Source: Bog-473 sp963744225
GTDB taxonomy: Bacteria > Actinomycetota > Acidimicrobiia > Acidimicrobiales > RAAP-2
DNA length: 64,000 nucleotides
Assembly (NCBI GenBank): GCA_963744225.1
Contig: CAVUSV010000004.1
Span: 1,736,001-1,800,000, forward strand
Reading direction: 5' to 3'
Part shown: positions 1 to 7,307 of the stretch, piece by piece
How positions within the stretch are numbered: position 1 is the stretch's first letter
How the letters are laid out: the number at the start of each line of letters is the position of its first letter
Position numbers and translations under genes: made by a program
Notes under the pieces: model-generated
The model's database searches: none
Seen by the model: only the letters and a program-made list of their open reading frames with translations
Told to the model about the DNA's origin: nothing

Positions 1-193
1 AGTCGGGTTTCTTGAGGTCCTGGTAGATATTCCACAAGACAGCACCCTTGATGTGCCACTGGTTGTAGGCCGCGGGGCTCACGTCCACCTCCACCACGCG
101 CACCCTGGGGTCATCGACGTTTTCTTCGAGCCATCGTCGGGAGACCAGGATCCCGTCAGTCGCTGTCTCCAGGTGGCTTGAAGCCGCGGTCAT
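1..193 (-). CDS. Rhodanese / thiosulfate sulfurtransferase, 5' part only
   Basis: Only the first 64 codons are in the window; the gene runs off the left edge. Starting at the ATG whose complement is 191-193, the protein reads ILVSRRWLEENVDDPRVRV, then VVEVDVSPAAYNQWHIKGAV. That is the characteristic opening of a tandem-rhodanese thiosulfate sulfurtransferase (SseA-like): an LVS-W-L start, a VVEVD strand and a Y-x-x-x-HI-GA turn. The family moves a sulfane sulfur from thiosulfate to cyanide or another thiol acceptor through a persulfide on a catalytic cysteine in the second domain. That cysteine is outside the window, so activity cannot be judged here. Confidence 0.8.
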   Translation of the reverse strand, partial: MTAASSHLETATDGILVSRRWLEENVDDPRVRVVEVDVSPAAYNQWHIKGAVLWNIYQDLKKPD

Positions 194-510
194 GGAGTCT
201 GGACCGGAACCGTTCGGAATTGAGCTACCGAGAATGTCGTTTGGAGCGGAACTCATGAAGGAGTTCTACGCCTCCTATGTTGTCGGAACCTTGGCAAGAA
301 GTTGGAACCCATCGGTCCCAAGCCCAGGTGGGGTGACCGCCAAATCCCGAGAGTGCGAAAGGGACCTACTCCACCTGGATCCAGCCCAACAGATCGTCTC
401 GTTCCACGGTCTCCAAGAGGGCTGGGTGGTCTGTTCGCATGTGTCCGCGAATCGTGGTGACAAGCTCATCGTCGGTGGACCCCCGGGCCACATAGCCGCA
501 CTCACATCGG
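194..510. other. Intergenic stretch with no recognised gene
   Basis: About 317 bases separate the rhodanese start from the BTAD-type regulator. Base composition is less GC-biased than in neighbouring genes. Open frames exist on both strands, but none encodes a protein I recognise or shows the strong third-position GC of the flanking genes. No convincing promoter, terminator or RNA was identified. It could be decayed coding sequence or a long regulatory region. Confidence 0.4.
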
Positions 511-1329
511 ATGATCCTGGCCATGGCACCCTCCATTCAGGTCCTCCATCAACAGTATTGCCAGAATGTTGGCGTGACCTTGGCGTCAACTTCTGGAAAC
601 AGAATCCAACTCTGCGGTCCGACGGTCATCGAAAAGGCTGGGGAGAGGCTGGATGCTCTTCTTCCGGGCCCTCAAGGTCGCCGCTTGTTCGCCTACCTCG
701 TTCTCAACCGTCATCGCACCGTCAACAGGGGTGAGTTAGTCGAGGCTTTGTGGAGAACCAATGCACCACCAGCGAGCGCCAGTTCCCTGAATGCCTTGCT
801 CTCCAAGCTTCGGCGGGTCTTCGGCGCCGACGCCATCGACGGGAGATCCGACATTCGTCTGGTTCTCGAAGGCGACTTCTGGATAGATGTCGAGGTTGCG
901 GTCGAAGCCGTTCATCGGGCGGAATCTCGGATCGCACTGCAGCAGTGGACGGACGCGTGGGGACCTTCGCTCGTGGCCCTTTTCGTGGCCGAGAGATCGT
1001 TTCTGCCTGGGGAGGAAGGAGACTGGGTGGACGAGGAGCGCTATCACCTTCATGAGGTCCGGCTTCGGTCGTTGGAGGCTCACGGTGAGGCGGGGCTGGA
1101 GATAGGCGGGACCGAGCTGCCGGGCGCGGTGCGAGCGGGTCGCCGGCTGGTCCACCTCGCTCCACTTCGAGAAAGCGGATACTGCCTGCTCATGCGGGCA
1201 CTTTCCCGGCAAGGCAATGTGGCCGAGGCGTTGCGCGTGTACACAGACGTGACGACCATCCTTCGCGAGGAACTCGGGATCCTCCCGAGCGCGCCGACCC
1301 AAGCGGTCTACGAGCAGCTCCTGGTCTAG
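511..1329 (+). CDS. Small SARP/BTAD-type transcriptional regulator
   Basis: Reads as a stand-alone SARP-like activator of up to 272 aa. From about residue 30 there is an OmpR-type winged helix (RIQLCGPTVIE, then RRLFAYLVLNRHRTVNRGEL, then SSLNALLSKLRRVFG). It is followed by an all-helical bacterial transcriptional activation domain ending in ALSRQGNVAEALRVYTDVTT and LREELGILPS, the usual BTAD close. There is no NB-ARC ATPase or TPR extension. The start is uncertain: ATG 511, ATG 523 and GTG 574 are all in frame and none has a clear ribosome-binding site; GTG 574 would begin only just before the conserved RIQLCGP strand. The target is unknown. Confidence 0.75.
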   Translation: MILAMAPSIQVLHQQYCQNVGVTLASTSGNRIQLCGPTVIEKAGERLDALLPGPQGRRLFAYLVLNRHRTVNRGELVEALWRTNAPPASASSLNALLSKLRRVFGADAIDGRSDIRLVLEGDFWIDVEVAVEAVHRAESRIALQQWTDAWGPSLVALFVAERSFLPGEEGDWVDEERYHLHEVRLRSLEAHGEAGLEIGGTELPGAVRAGRRLVHLAPLRESGYCLLMRALSRQGNVAEALRVYTDVTTILREELGILPSAPTQAVYEQLLV

Positions 1330-1399
1330 GTTCACTCTGGAAGAGCGGCGGCTTTGGTTGCATGAGTCCGATCAGACGTAGCACTAGGTTGCTCCGCTC

Positions 1400-2572
1400 A
1401 TGCCGATGACGCCCGAAACGCTGAGCCTGGAGGAGGCACGCCGCGTCGCCCTCTCGGCACAGGGTCTGCGCGGGCCACGCGCCGGCGGAGGGGTGGCGGC
1501 GATGGTTCGACGGCTCGGCGCGGTGCAGCTCGACACGATCTCGGTACTGGCGCGGTCGCACGAGCTGGTGGCGTACGCCCGTCTCGGAGCCGTCGGCCGG
1601 AACCGGGTCGAGCGGGCGTACTGGGGGCCGGGGAGCTCGACGTTTGAATACTGGTCCCACGCGGCATGCGTGGTACCGCTCGAGGACTGGCCGGCCTACG
1701 GCGTGACCCGAAGGTCCCGGGACGCCAAGGGGAGGCGCTGGCATGTCCTTGAGGAGCACGACAAGAGCTGTGCCGATGTCGTGGCGCGCCTGAGCGCGGA
1801 CGGCCCGCTGACCGCCAACGAGCTCGGTGGGGCCAAGAAGGGTGGACCCTGGTGGGATTGGTCGGAGATCAAGATCGCAGCCGAATGGCTTCTCGACATC
1901 GGTGTGCTGGTCTGTCGCGAGCGGCGCGGCTTTCAGCGCGTCTACGACCTGGCCGAACGCGCCATCCCCTACGAGCTGCGGTCCCAGGAGTGGCCCGATG
2001 AGGAGTGCGCAAGACACCTCGTCGCCGCAGCGGGCCGCTCGCTCGGCGTGGCGACAGAGGCCGACCTGGCCGTGTATCACGGGGTGCCCCGATCGCTCAC
2101 CCGCCGCGTCCTGCCCTCCACGTCGCTCGTCCCGGTGGCCGTCGAGGGCTGGCGGCAGGCCGCGTTCGCCGACCCCGCCACGCTCGGAGCGCTCAGCACG
2201 CGGGCCCGGGGTCGGAGCGTCCTGCTGTCGCCCTTTGACTCTCTGCTCTGGTACCGCGAGCGGGTCGAGCGGCTGTTCGGCCTCCGCCATCGGCTCGAGG
2301 CCTATACCCCGAAGGCGAAACGGACCTATGGATATTTCGCCATGCCGGTGCTCGCGGGCACGAGGATCGTCGGGCTGGTCGACCCTGCCCGCCGCGGGGA
2401 CGTGCTGGTGGGCAAGCAAGTGACACTGCTCGATCCCCGCGCATCGGAGCACGTGGCGCGCGCGCTGGTTGAGGCGGCGTCCTGGGTCGGCTGCACTCGG
2501 GTGGCCGTCGAGCGCGTCGATCCGCCGGCGGCGTCCCGAAACCTCGCGCGTCTTCTGGAACTGGCAGATTGA
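1400..2572 (+). CDS. Winged-helix DNA-binding protein, YcaQ/HTH_42 family
   Basis: A 390-aa protein of the HTH_42 (YcaQ-like) family. Recognisable features are the N-terminal LSLEEARRVALSAQGL helix, the QLDTISVLARSHELVAYARL segment and an EYWSHAACVVP motif. The central winged-helix part is followed by a C-terminal LLSPFDSLLWYRERVERLFG and YFAMPVLAGTRIVGLVDP block. Characterised relatives (E. coli YcaQ, Streptomyces AlkX) are DNA glycosylases that unhook interstrand crosslinks or remove bulky alkyl adducts, so a DNA-repair role is inferred. Another in-frame ATG lies two codons downstream. The stop abuts the convergent stop of the next gene with no gap. Confidence 0.85.
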   Translation: MPMTPETLSLEEARRVALSAQGLRGPRAGGGVAAMVRRLGAVQLDTISVLARSHELVAYARLGAVGRNRVERAYWGPGSSTFEYWSHAACVVPLEDWPAYGVTRRSRDAKGRRWHVLEEHDKSCADVVARLSADGPLTANELGGAKKGGPWWDWSEIKIAAEWLLDIGVLVCRERRGFQRVYDLAERAIPYELRSQEWPDEECARHLVAAAGRSLGVATEADLAVYHGVPRSLTRRVLPSTSLVPVAVEGWRQAAFADPATLGALSTRARGRSVLLSPFDSLLWYRERVERLFGLRHRLEAYTPKAKRTYGYFAMPVLAGTRIVGLVDPARRGDVLVGKQVTLLDPRASEHVARALVEAASWVGCTRVAVERVDPPAASRNLARLLELAD

Positions 2573-3592
2573 CTATCGCGGCCGTAGCCGCGGCACGAAT
2601 TGCAGCGCCATGACCGCGAAGAAGTCGCGCGTCCAGCCGGACAGATACTGGGAGGCTGGTCGGTTCTGCCCGGGAACCTGCGCGACCAGCGGCGCGCCCG
2701 CGGCCGCGGCGGCGTCCATCTGGACCCATTCCGGATTGATGTCGAGCTGCATTGCGTTGACAGCGCCGGCGCTGAGCAGTGCCGCCGAGAGGTCCGCTGG
2801 GAGGAGCGACGCCCCTCCGCCATAGATGATGTTGCCGAGCGCGTCCTCGCCGACTGCGCTGCGGGCCACGACCATGGACCTGTTCACCGTGGCACCCCAG
2901 GCGGCCGGAGATCCGACGTTCGGGCTGGCTACGCCGCCCGTGATCAGCGGAGCCTGGTTCTGGCGAACGCTCGCGACCTGCTCTCCGACAACGGGCAGCC
3001 CGGCGCCCCATATGCCGATGTGTGCGGAGCCGTTGGTGTCAATCACGAAGCTGGCCTTTCCGGGAAGGAGCGGGGACACCACTTGGCCCTGGACCTCGAC
3101 TCCGCCCTGTCCGGCGTTCATCTTGAAGCCACCGTTGAACGCGCCGATGAGGAAGGGCGCCTCATCAGGGGCAATCGCCGGGCCACGGTCTGGCGGGATC
3201 GTGGCGAGGTTGGTAGGCGGGTCTGTGCTCCCGATGTGCAGGTCGAAGACGGCGCTCCCGGCGTCGAACCGGGCCAGCGTCACGACTCGACCGGACGGAG
3301 AGGTGAACGCCCGCTCCTCGACGGCGAGCCCGGCTGCGTCCTGGCTGACGACCGCCCAGGGCGGCGAACTGGCAGGGGCTGTCGATGGCGTCGTAGTCGT
3401 TCCCAGTGCCGTTGTGGACGTCTCGACCTGCCCGTCGGTGGCCGTCTGGGGTCGATCGGCTGGTACCGAGGACGGCACGCGCGAGGCCGCGGCGGTCGAG
3501 CCAGTCGTCACAAGCAGCAGGACCGTGGAGGCGACGAAGGCGGAAGATCGGGGCCGTGGCACGCGGCCAGCGTACGAGTCGTCCGCTCTCAT
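2573..3592 (-). CDS. Secreted phosphodiester glycosidase (NAGPA/DUF2233) family protein
   Basis: A 339-aa exported protein. A basic N-terminus is followed by a hydrophobic stretch (SSAFVASTVLLLVTTGSTAA) that looks like a signal peptide. A Ser/Thr/Pro/Ala-rich linker follows up to about residue 80. The remainder matches the NAGPA fold: FLIGAFNGGFKMNAGQGGVE, SFVIDTNGSAHIGIWG, an NRSMVV strand and AVNAMQLDINPEWVQMDA. The mammalian homologue removes GlcNAc from phosphodiester-linked glycans; bacterial substrates are mostly unknown, with cell-wall or exopolysaccharide phosphodiesters suggested. It acts outside the membrane. No genes for an obvious substrate lie beside it. Confidence 0.82.
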   Translation of the reverse strand: MRADDSYAGRVPRPRSSAFVASTVLLLVTTGSTAAASRVPSSVPADRPQTATDGQVETSTTALGTTTTPSTAPASSPPWAVVSQDAAGLAVEERAFTSPSGRVVTLARFDAGSAVFDLHIGSTDPPTNLATIPPDRGPAIAPDEAPFLIGAFNGGFKMNAGQGGVEVQGQVVSPLLPGKASFVIDTNGSAHIGIWGAGLPVVGEQVASVRQNQAPLITGGVASPNVGSPAAWGATVNRSMVVARSAVGEDALGNIIYGGGASLLPADLSAALLSAGAVNAMQLDINPEWVQMDAAAAAGAPLVAQVPGQNRPASQYLSGWTRDFFAVMALQFVPRLRPR

Positions 3593-3631
3593 CTTGGGTC
3601 GCGGCGCTACGACCCCAGCCGGGAGGGGACG

Positions 3632-4513
3632 TCACCCCTCGGCGTAGCGCTCGGCGATCCGCTCGAAGGCGCTGACATCGCCGTCGTAGGGTCCGGTCTG
3701 TGCAGGATGGTGGATGACGAATTGGTCGAAGCCCAGTTCGACGTAGGGCGTGACGAGTTCGTCGAACTGCGCCACGGAGTCGATCACCGGCTCGGTCGGC
3801 GTCCACAGCAGCACTTTGTTCATGGTGGATGGGTCCCGGCCTGCGGACGCGCAGGCAGCCCGGAGGAGCAGAAGTTGTCGCCGCACGGCCTCGAGCACCC
3901 GGTCGGCGGTGCGGGCTCCGGCCCCAGTAGGCCCGATCGTCACCCAGCTTTGCCCGTAGATCGCGGCCAGCCGTGCTCCTTTCGGCCCTCCGGCGGCGAT
4001 GGTCAGTGGAAGCGGCTGTTGCAGTGTGCCCGGAGTACTGGGCGCCTCGTCCACGGTGTAGTGCGGCGTTGTCATGGATGCGAGTGCAGCGGGGTGGCCG
4101 TCGGTGATTGTGCGCAGCACCTGGAGGAACTCCTCGAAGCGTTCAAGGCGCTCTGCCGGCGTCCACGGCTCCTGTCCGAGGGCAGTCGCGTCGAAGCCTT
4201 CACTCCCTGGCCCCAGCCCGAGGTCAAGACGCCCCCCGCTGACGTCATCCAGAGTGATCGCCTCGCGGGCGAGGGTGACAGGTTGGCGGAAGTTGGGCGT
4301 GGCGACGAGTGGGCCAAGCCTGATGCGCTTTGTGACGACGGCCGCCGCGGCCAGTACCGGGACCGCCGCGTGCCACGGCCCATCGGGCATCCCGCCCCAG
4401 CGGATGTGATCGTAGGTCCACGCCGTGCTGAAACCAGCGCCGTCGGCCCACTCCCACTGCCGCCGTGCCTCGTCCCACCGGTCGGTGGGCAAGATGACGA
4501 GGCCGATGCGCAT
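3632..4513 (-). CDS. LLM-class (F420/FMN) oxidoreductase
   Basis: A 293-aa bacterial-luciferase-like oxidoreductase. The start at 4513 gives MRIGLVILPTDRWDEA, the usual first strand of this family; longer upstream extensions overlap the divergent methyltransferase and were rejected. Features include DGAGFSTAWTYDHIRW, RIRLGPLVATPNFRQPVTLA, ITLDDVSGGRLDLGLGPGS and the cofactor-loop strand LPLTIAAGGPKGARL. Actinobacterial members mostly use F420H2, some FMNH2; the cofactor cannot be fixed by eye. The substrate is unknown. The divergent methyltransferase starts 36 bases away, so the two may share a control region. Confidence 0.85.
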   Translation of the reverse strand: MRIGLVILPTDRWDEARRQWEWADGAGFSTAWTYDHIRWGGMPDGPWHAAVPVLAAAAVVTKRIRLGPLVATPNFRQPVTLAREAITLDDVSGGRLDLGLGPGSEGFDATALGQEPWTPAERLERFEEFLQVLRTITDGHPAALASMTTPHYTVDEAPSTPGTLQQPLPLTIAAGGPKGARLAAIYGQSWVTIGPTGAGARTADRVLEAVRRQLLLLRAACASAGRDPSTMNKVLLWTPTEPVIDSVAQFDELVTPYVELGFDQFVIHHPAQTGPYDGDVSAFERIAERYAEG

Positions 4514-4549
4514 CACGCTGAACCTACCTGGGCCGGGTACCTTGTCGCC

Positions 4550-5362
4550 GTGCCCAATGATGCCCAATCCCAGAGATGGAATAACGAGCAGTGGGCTGCG
4601 GCCTGGCCGAAGCGGGAGAGGATGACTGATGCAGTGTCGCCCTACCTCCTTAAGACCGCCGATGCACAAAGGCATCAGAGGGTCTGTGATATCGGCTGTG
4701 GCGGCGGCGCCCTCACCATCGCGCTCGCCGGGATCGTCGGGCCCGATGGCGAGGTCGTTGGGATTGACATCTCCGCGCCCCTGCTCGATCTGGCGCGAAC
4801 CAGGGCGATGAAGTCCGGCGTGCCCAACGCGCACTTCGTGCAGTCCGACGTCCAGACCACATCCCCCGGCCAGGCGCCGTTCGACCTTGCCGTAAGCCAG
4901 TTCGGCGTGATGTTCTTCGACGAGCCGACTGCAGCTCTCCGGACCATCCGCAGCTTGCTGACTCCGGGCGGGCGCTTCGTGTTCGCGTGCTGGCAGGGCG
5001 TCGAGCACAACCCATGGCACGTCGTCACGGCGCTGCGACCGATGCTCCCGCCCCCGCCGGTCCCTCCCCCGGGGAAGAGCCCCGTGGGCCCCTTCGTTTT
5101 TGGGGACGATGAGTATGTGCGCGACCTCCTCGGGGCGGCGGGGTTTGCCGTCGTCGAGGGCACGTCACACGAGACCACGGTGCGGGCTCCGGCCAGCGCC
5201 GTGATCGAACGGTCTCTGCTTCACTTCATGGGAGTCCCACCCGAGCGCGAAGACGAGGCGCTGGCCGCGGTCGAGCGCCACCTCGACCGCTTCGCCGTGG
5301 GGCCGGACGACTACGACTACCCAATCGCTTTCATGGTGTACGAGGCCGTCAACCCCAGTTAG
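4550..5362 (+). CDS. Class I SAM-dependent methyltransferase
   Basis: A 270-aa Rossmann methyltransferase. The GTG at 4550 gives VPNDAQSQRWNNEQWAAAWP, a start typical of UbiE/Methyltransf_11-type proteins. Motif I is VCDIGCGGGALTIALA, the acidic end of strand 2 is VVGIDIS, and motif II is FDLAVSQFGVMFFDEP, followed by LLTPGGRFVFACWQ. The substrate is not predictable; these proteins methylate small molecules. The open frame extends much further upstream, but that part has no homology and runs antisense to two other genes. The stop codon lies inside an inverted repeat shared with the next gene's upstream region. Confidence 0.88.
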   Translation: MPNDAQSQRWNNEQWAAAWPKRERMTDAVSPYLLKTADAQRHQRVCDIGCGGGALTIALAGIVGPDGEVVGIDISAPLLDLARTRAMKSGVPNAHFVQSDVQTTSPGQAPFDLAVSQFGVMFFDEPTAALRTIRSLLTPGGRFVFACWQGVEHNPWHVVTALRPMLPPPPVPPPGKSPVGPFVFGDDEYVRDLLGAAGFAVVEGTSHETTVRAPASAVIERSLLHFMGVPPEREDEALAAVERHLDRFAVGPDDYDYPIAFMVYEAVNPS

Positions 5363-5393
5363 CACACTGGGGCCGCCCGAATGGTGTGCTAAC
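5358..5393. repeat. 10-bp perfect inverted repeat between methyltransferase and DUF3052 genes
   Basis: GTTAGCACAC at 5358-5367 is the exact complement of GTGTGCTAAC at 5384-5393, separated by 16 bases. It spans the methyltransferase stop codon and ends 8 bases before the DUF3052 start. It could be a hairpin terminator without a U tract or an operator for the downstream gene; the sequence alone does not decide. Confidence 0.55.
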
Positions 5394-5401
5394 CCAGATG
5401 C

Positions 5402-5800
5402 GTGGCTGGGTACAGCGGAACGCCGCTACCGAAGAAGCTGGGGATCAGGGAAGGATCGACACTGGCCCTGATCGGGGCGCCGATCGGGGTGATCGACGAC
5501 CTTCCACGTGATGTCACGGTGAAGCGCCGGGCGCGCGGCCCGGCCGACGTCGTAGTCGCCTTCTTCACACAGCGGCGCGAGTTCGAGCGCCGTATCGGGG
5601 TGCTCGCCCGCATGGTGTTTCCGTCGGGGGGCCTCTGGGTCGCCTGGCCCAAGCGGGCCTCGGGGGTCGAGACCACCATGCACGAGGACGTCGTGCGCGA
5701 GGTCGCGCTGCCACTCGGCCTCGTTGACAACAAGGTGTGCGCCATCGATGACACCTGGTCGGGCCTCCGCGTCGTGTGGCGGCGTGATCGCCGGACCTGA
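5402..5800 (+). CDS. DUF3052 family protein
   Basis: A 132-aa conserved actinobacterial protein of unknown function. It opens with GYSGTPLPKKLGI, then LALIGAPIGVID, and has an ADVVVAFFTQRREFERRI core and WVAWPKRASG, the signature of DUF3052. It ends with VDNKVCAIDDTWSGLRVVWR. The GTG start is chosen because family members start with MAGYSG or similar. It is probably a small cytoplasmic alpha/beta protein. It lies just downstream of a 10-bp inverted repeat and is convergent with lepB, whose stop is 3 bases away. Confidence 0.85.
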   Translation: MAGYSGTPLPKKLGIREGSTLALIGAPIGVIDDLPRDVTVKRRARGPADVVVAFFTQRREFERRIGVLARMVFPSGGLWVAWPKRASGVETTMHEDVVREVALPLGLVDNKVCAIDDTWSGLRVVWRRDRRT

Positions 5801-5803
5801 CGG

Positions 5804-6439
5804 CTAGAAGAAACCGATCCGCGAGACGGGCCAGATCCGCAGGTCCACTTTGCCGACGATCGTCGATTCGTGAACGGGCCCCCAGTAGCGGCTGTCGCAC
5901 GACTGGGTCCGGTTGTCGCCCATCACATAGACGACTCCGGCCGGTATCCGGTAAGCCTGGTGCAGCGAGAAGGGCGCGGCAGTCGGCCCCGCAAAGGTCT
6001 GGGTCTGGGCGGCCGCTGGTAGCCATGGCTCGGGCAGGACGTGGCCGTCGATGTAGACGCGGCCGGCGGACAGCGAGATGGTCTCACCGGGGAGGCCGAT
6101 GATGCGCTTGACGAGGTCCGACACGGGAGGCCCGGCGCAATTCTCCTGCGCCGGGGTCGAGAACACGATGATGTTGCCGCGGCCCACGCCGTGCAGGTGG
6201 TAGCTCAGCTTGTCCACCACGATCCTGTCCCCGATCTGCAGGGTCGGCTCCATGGAGCCCGACGGGATGGAGTAAGTAGCGACGACGAAGGCCCGCAGGA
6301 GAATGGCCACGAGAACGGCCACGACGACGACTCCGAGTAACTCCACGATCCATCGGTTCGACCGCTCCGACTCGGCGACATGGCCATCCGCGTCGAGCGC
6401 CGAGGCCGGCGCGTTGGCCGGTCGGTCGTCGGCGTCCAT
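5804..6439 (-). CDS. lepB: Signal peptidase I
   Basis: A 211-aa S26 signal peptidase. After a 28-residue cytoplasmic tail there is one transmembrane helix (IVELLGVVVVAVLVAILLRA), then box B SIPSGSMEPTL with the catalytic Ser at about residue 62. Box D, VKRIIGLPGE, carries the general-base Lys at about 111, and box E is VMGDNRTQSCDSRYWGPV. It cleaves signal peptides from exported pre-proteins on the outer face of the membrane. Length and box order are normal, and the gene looks intact. It is divergent from the HAD gene, with about 70 bases between starts. Confidence 0.95.
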   Translation of the reverse strand: MDADDRPANAPASALDADGHVAESERSNRWIVELLGVVVVAVLVAILLRAFVVATYSIPSGSMEPTLQIGDRIVVDKLSYHLHGVGRGNIIVFSTPAQENCAGPPVSDLVKRIIGLPGETISLSAGRVYIDGHVLPEPWLPAAAQTQTFAGPTAAPFSLHQAYRIPAGVVYVMGDNRTQSCDSRYWGPVHESTIVGKVDLRIWPVSRIGFF

Positions 6440-6509
6440 CGCTCGAGAAGTATTACCCGGGTCGCATCACCCGGCCGTTCGGCCACGCCTGTCACCGCTC
6501 CAGGGCAGG

Positions 6510-7307
6510 ATGGGAACCATGGCCAGCGCCGTCATCTTCGATTTCTACGGCACCCTCGCCCGGTGGGCCGACGACCACGGCCACAATTACGAAAGAGTCT
6601 TTGCCGCCTATGGCTACACGCTCGAACCGGCCGTCCTCGAGCACTACTTCTCGCGGTACGACGGGGTGGATCATGCTGCGCACTCGGTCAGTGAGGAGGC
6701 ATACGAAGCTTGGGTGAGGACCCGTCTACGAGCTCTCACCAGTGCAAGTGGCGTCCATGGAGCGCACGTCGAGGGCGTCATTGATGCCTTACGGGACTCA
6801 GATCGGGGCCGAATGCTGGCCTACCCCGAGGCGGAGGTCACGCTGTCATCACTGCGCGATGCCGGCCTGTCCATCGGTGTCTGCTCCAACTGGGGGTGGG
6901 AGCTCGACGCCTTCCTCAGTGAGGTCGGACTCCTTCATCTAGTTGACTCGAGCGTGACCTCGGCCCGGGCAGGGACGCGCAAGCCACATCCAAGCATCTA
7001 CACCGTGGCCGCTGGGTCGCTCGGCGTCGACCCCGAGCACGTGGTTTTCGTCGGCGACTCGTGGGAGCCCGACGTGCGGGGGCCGCAGCGGATCGGCATG
7101 ACGTCCGTCCATGTCTGGCGTGAGGAGGAACGTCTCGGGCAGAGCGCGCCTCTCCTCGAGGCCGGCGACCACCGTGTCGCGGATCTGACGGGCGTCCTCG
7201 GCCTCCTCGGGGTCAGCGAGCGGTACCCACAGGCGGCCGCCCGTTCTCTGCCAGCCCCGCGGCAAGTTGAGCCCGGTCCTCGTCGGTCAACGGCCGAAAC
7301 CCGATGA
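6510..7307 (+). CDS. HAD-superfamily hydrolase (DxYGT type)
   Basis: A 265-aa HAD protein. Motif I is VIFDFYGTLARW: the nucleophile Asp is present, but the second position is Tyr rather than Asp, as in 2-haloacid-dehalogenase-like members and some related phosphatases. Motif II is GVCSNWGWEL, the Lys is in GTRKPHPSIY, and motif IV is VVFVGDSWEPDVRGPQRIG. It therefore looks catalytically complete; the substrate is unknown. The start could be ATG 6510 or ATG 6519. The 3' end overlaps the convergent acyl-CoA synthetase by 95 bases, which is long for this compact region. Confidence 0.82.
   Translation: MGTMASAVIFDFYGTLARWADDHGHNYERVFAAYGYTLEPAVLEHYFSRYDGVDHAAHSVSEEAYEAWVRTRLRALTSASGVHGAHVEGVIDALRDSDRGRMLAYPEAEVTLSSLRDAGLSIGVCSNWGWELDAFLSEVGLLHLVDSSVTSARAGTRKPHPSIYTVAAGSLGVDPEHVVFVGDSWEPDVRGPQRIGMTSVHVWREEERLGQSAPLLEAGDHRVADLTGVLGLLGVSERYPQAAARSLPAPRQVEPGPRRSTAETR

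Noticed and set aside
2600..4549. A long plus-strand open frame of about 920 aa ending in the methyltransferase
   Set aside because: Everything before the GTG at 4550 is antisense to the glycosidase and LLM genes and has no recognisable homology; only the last 270 residues are a protein.
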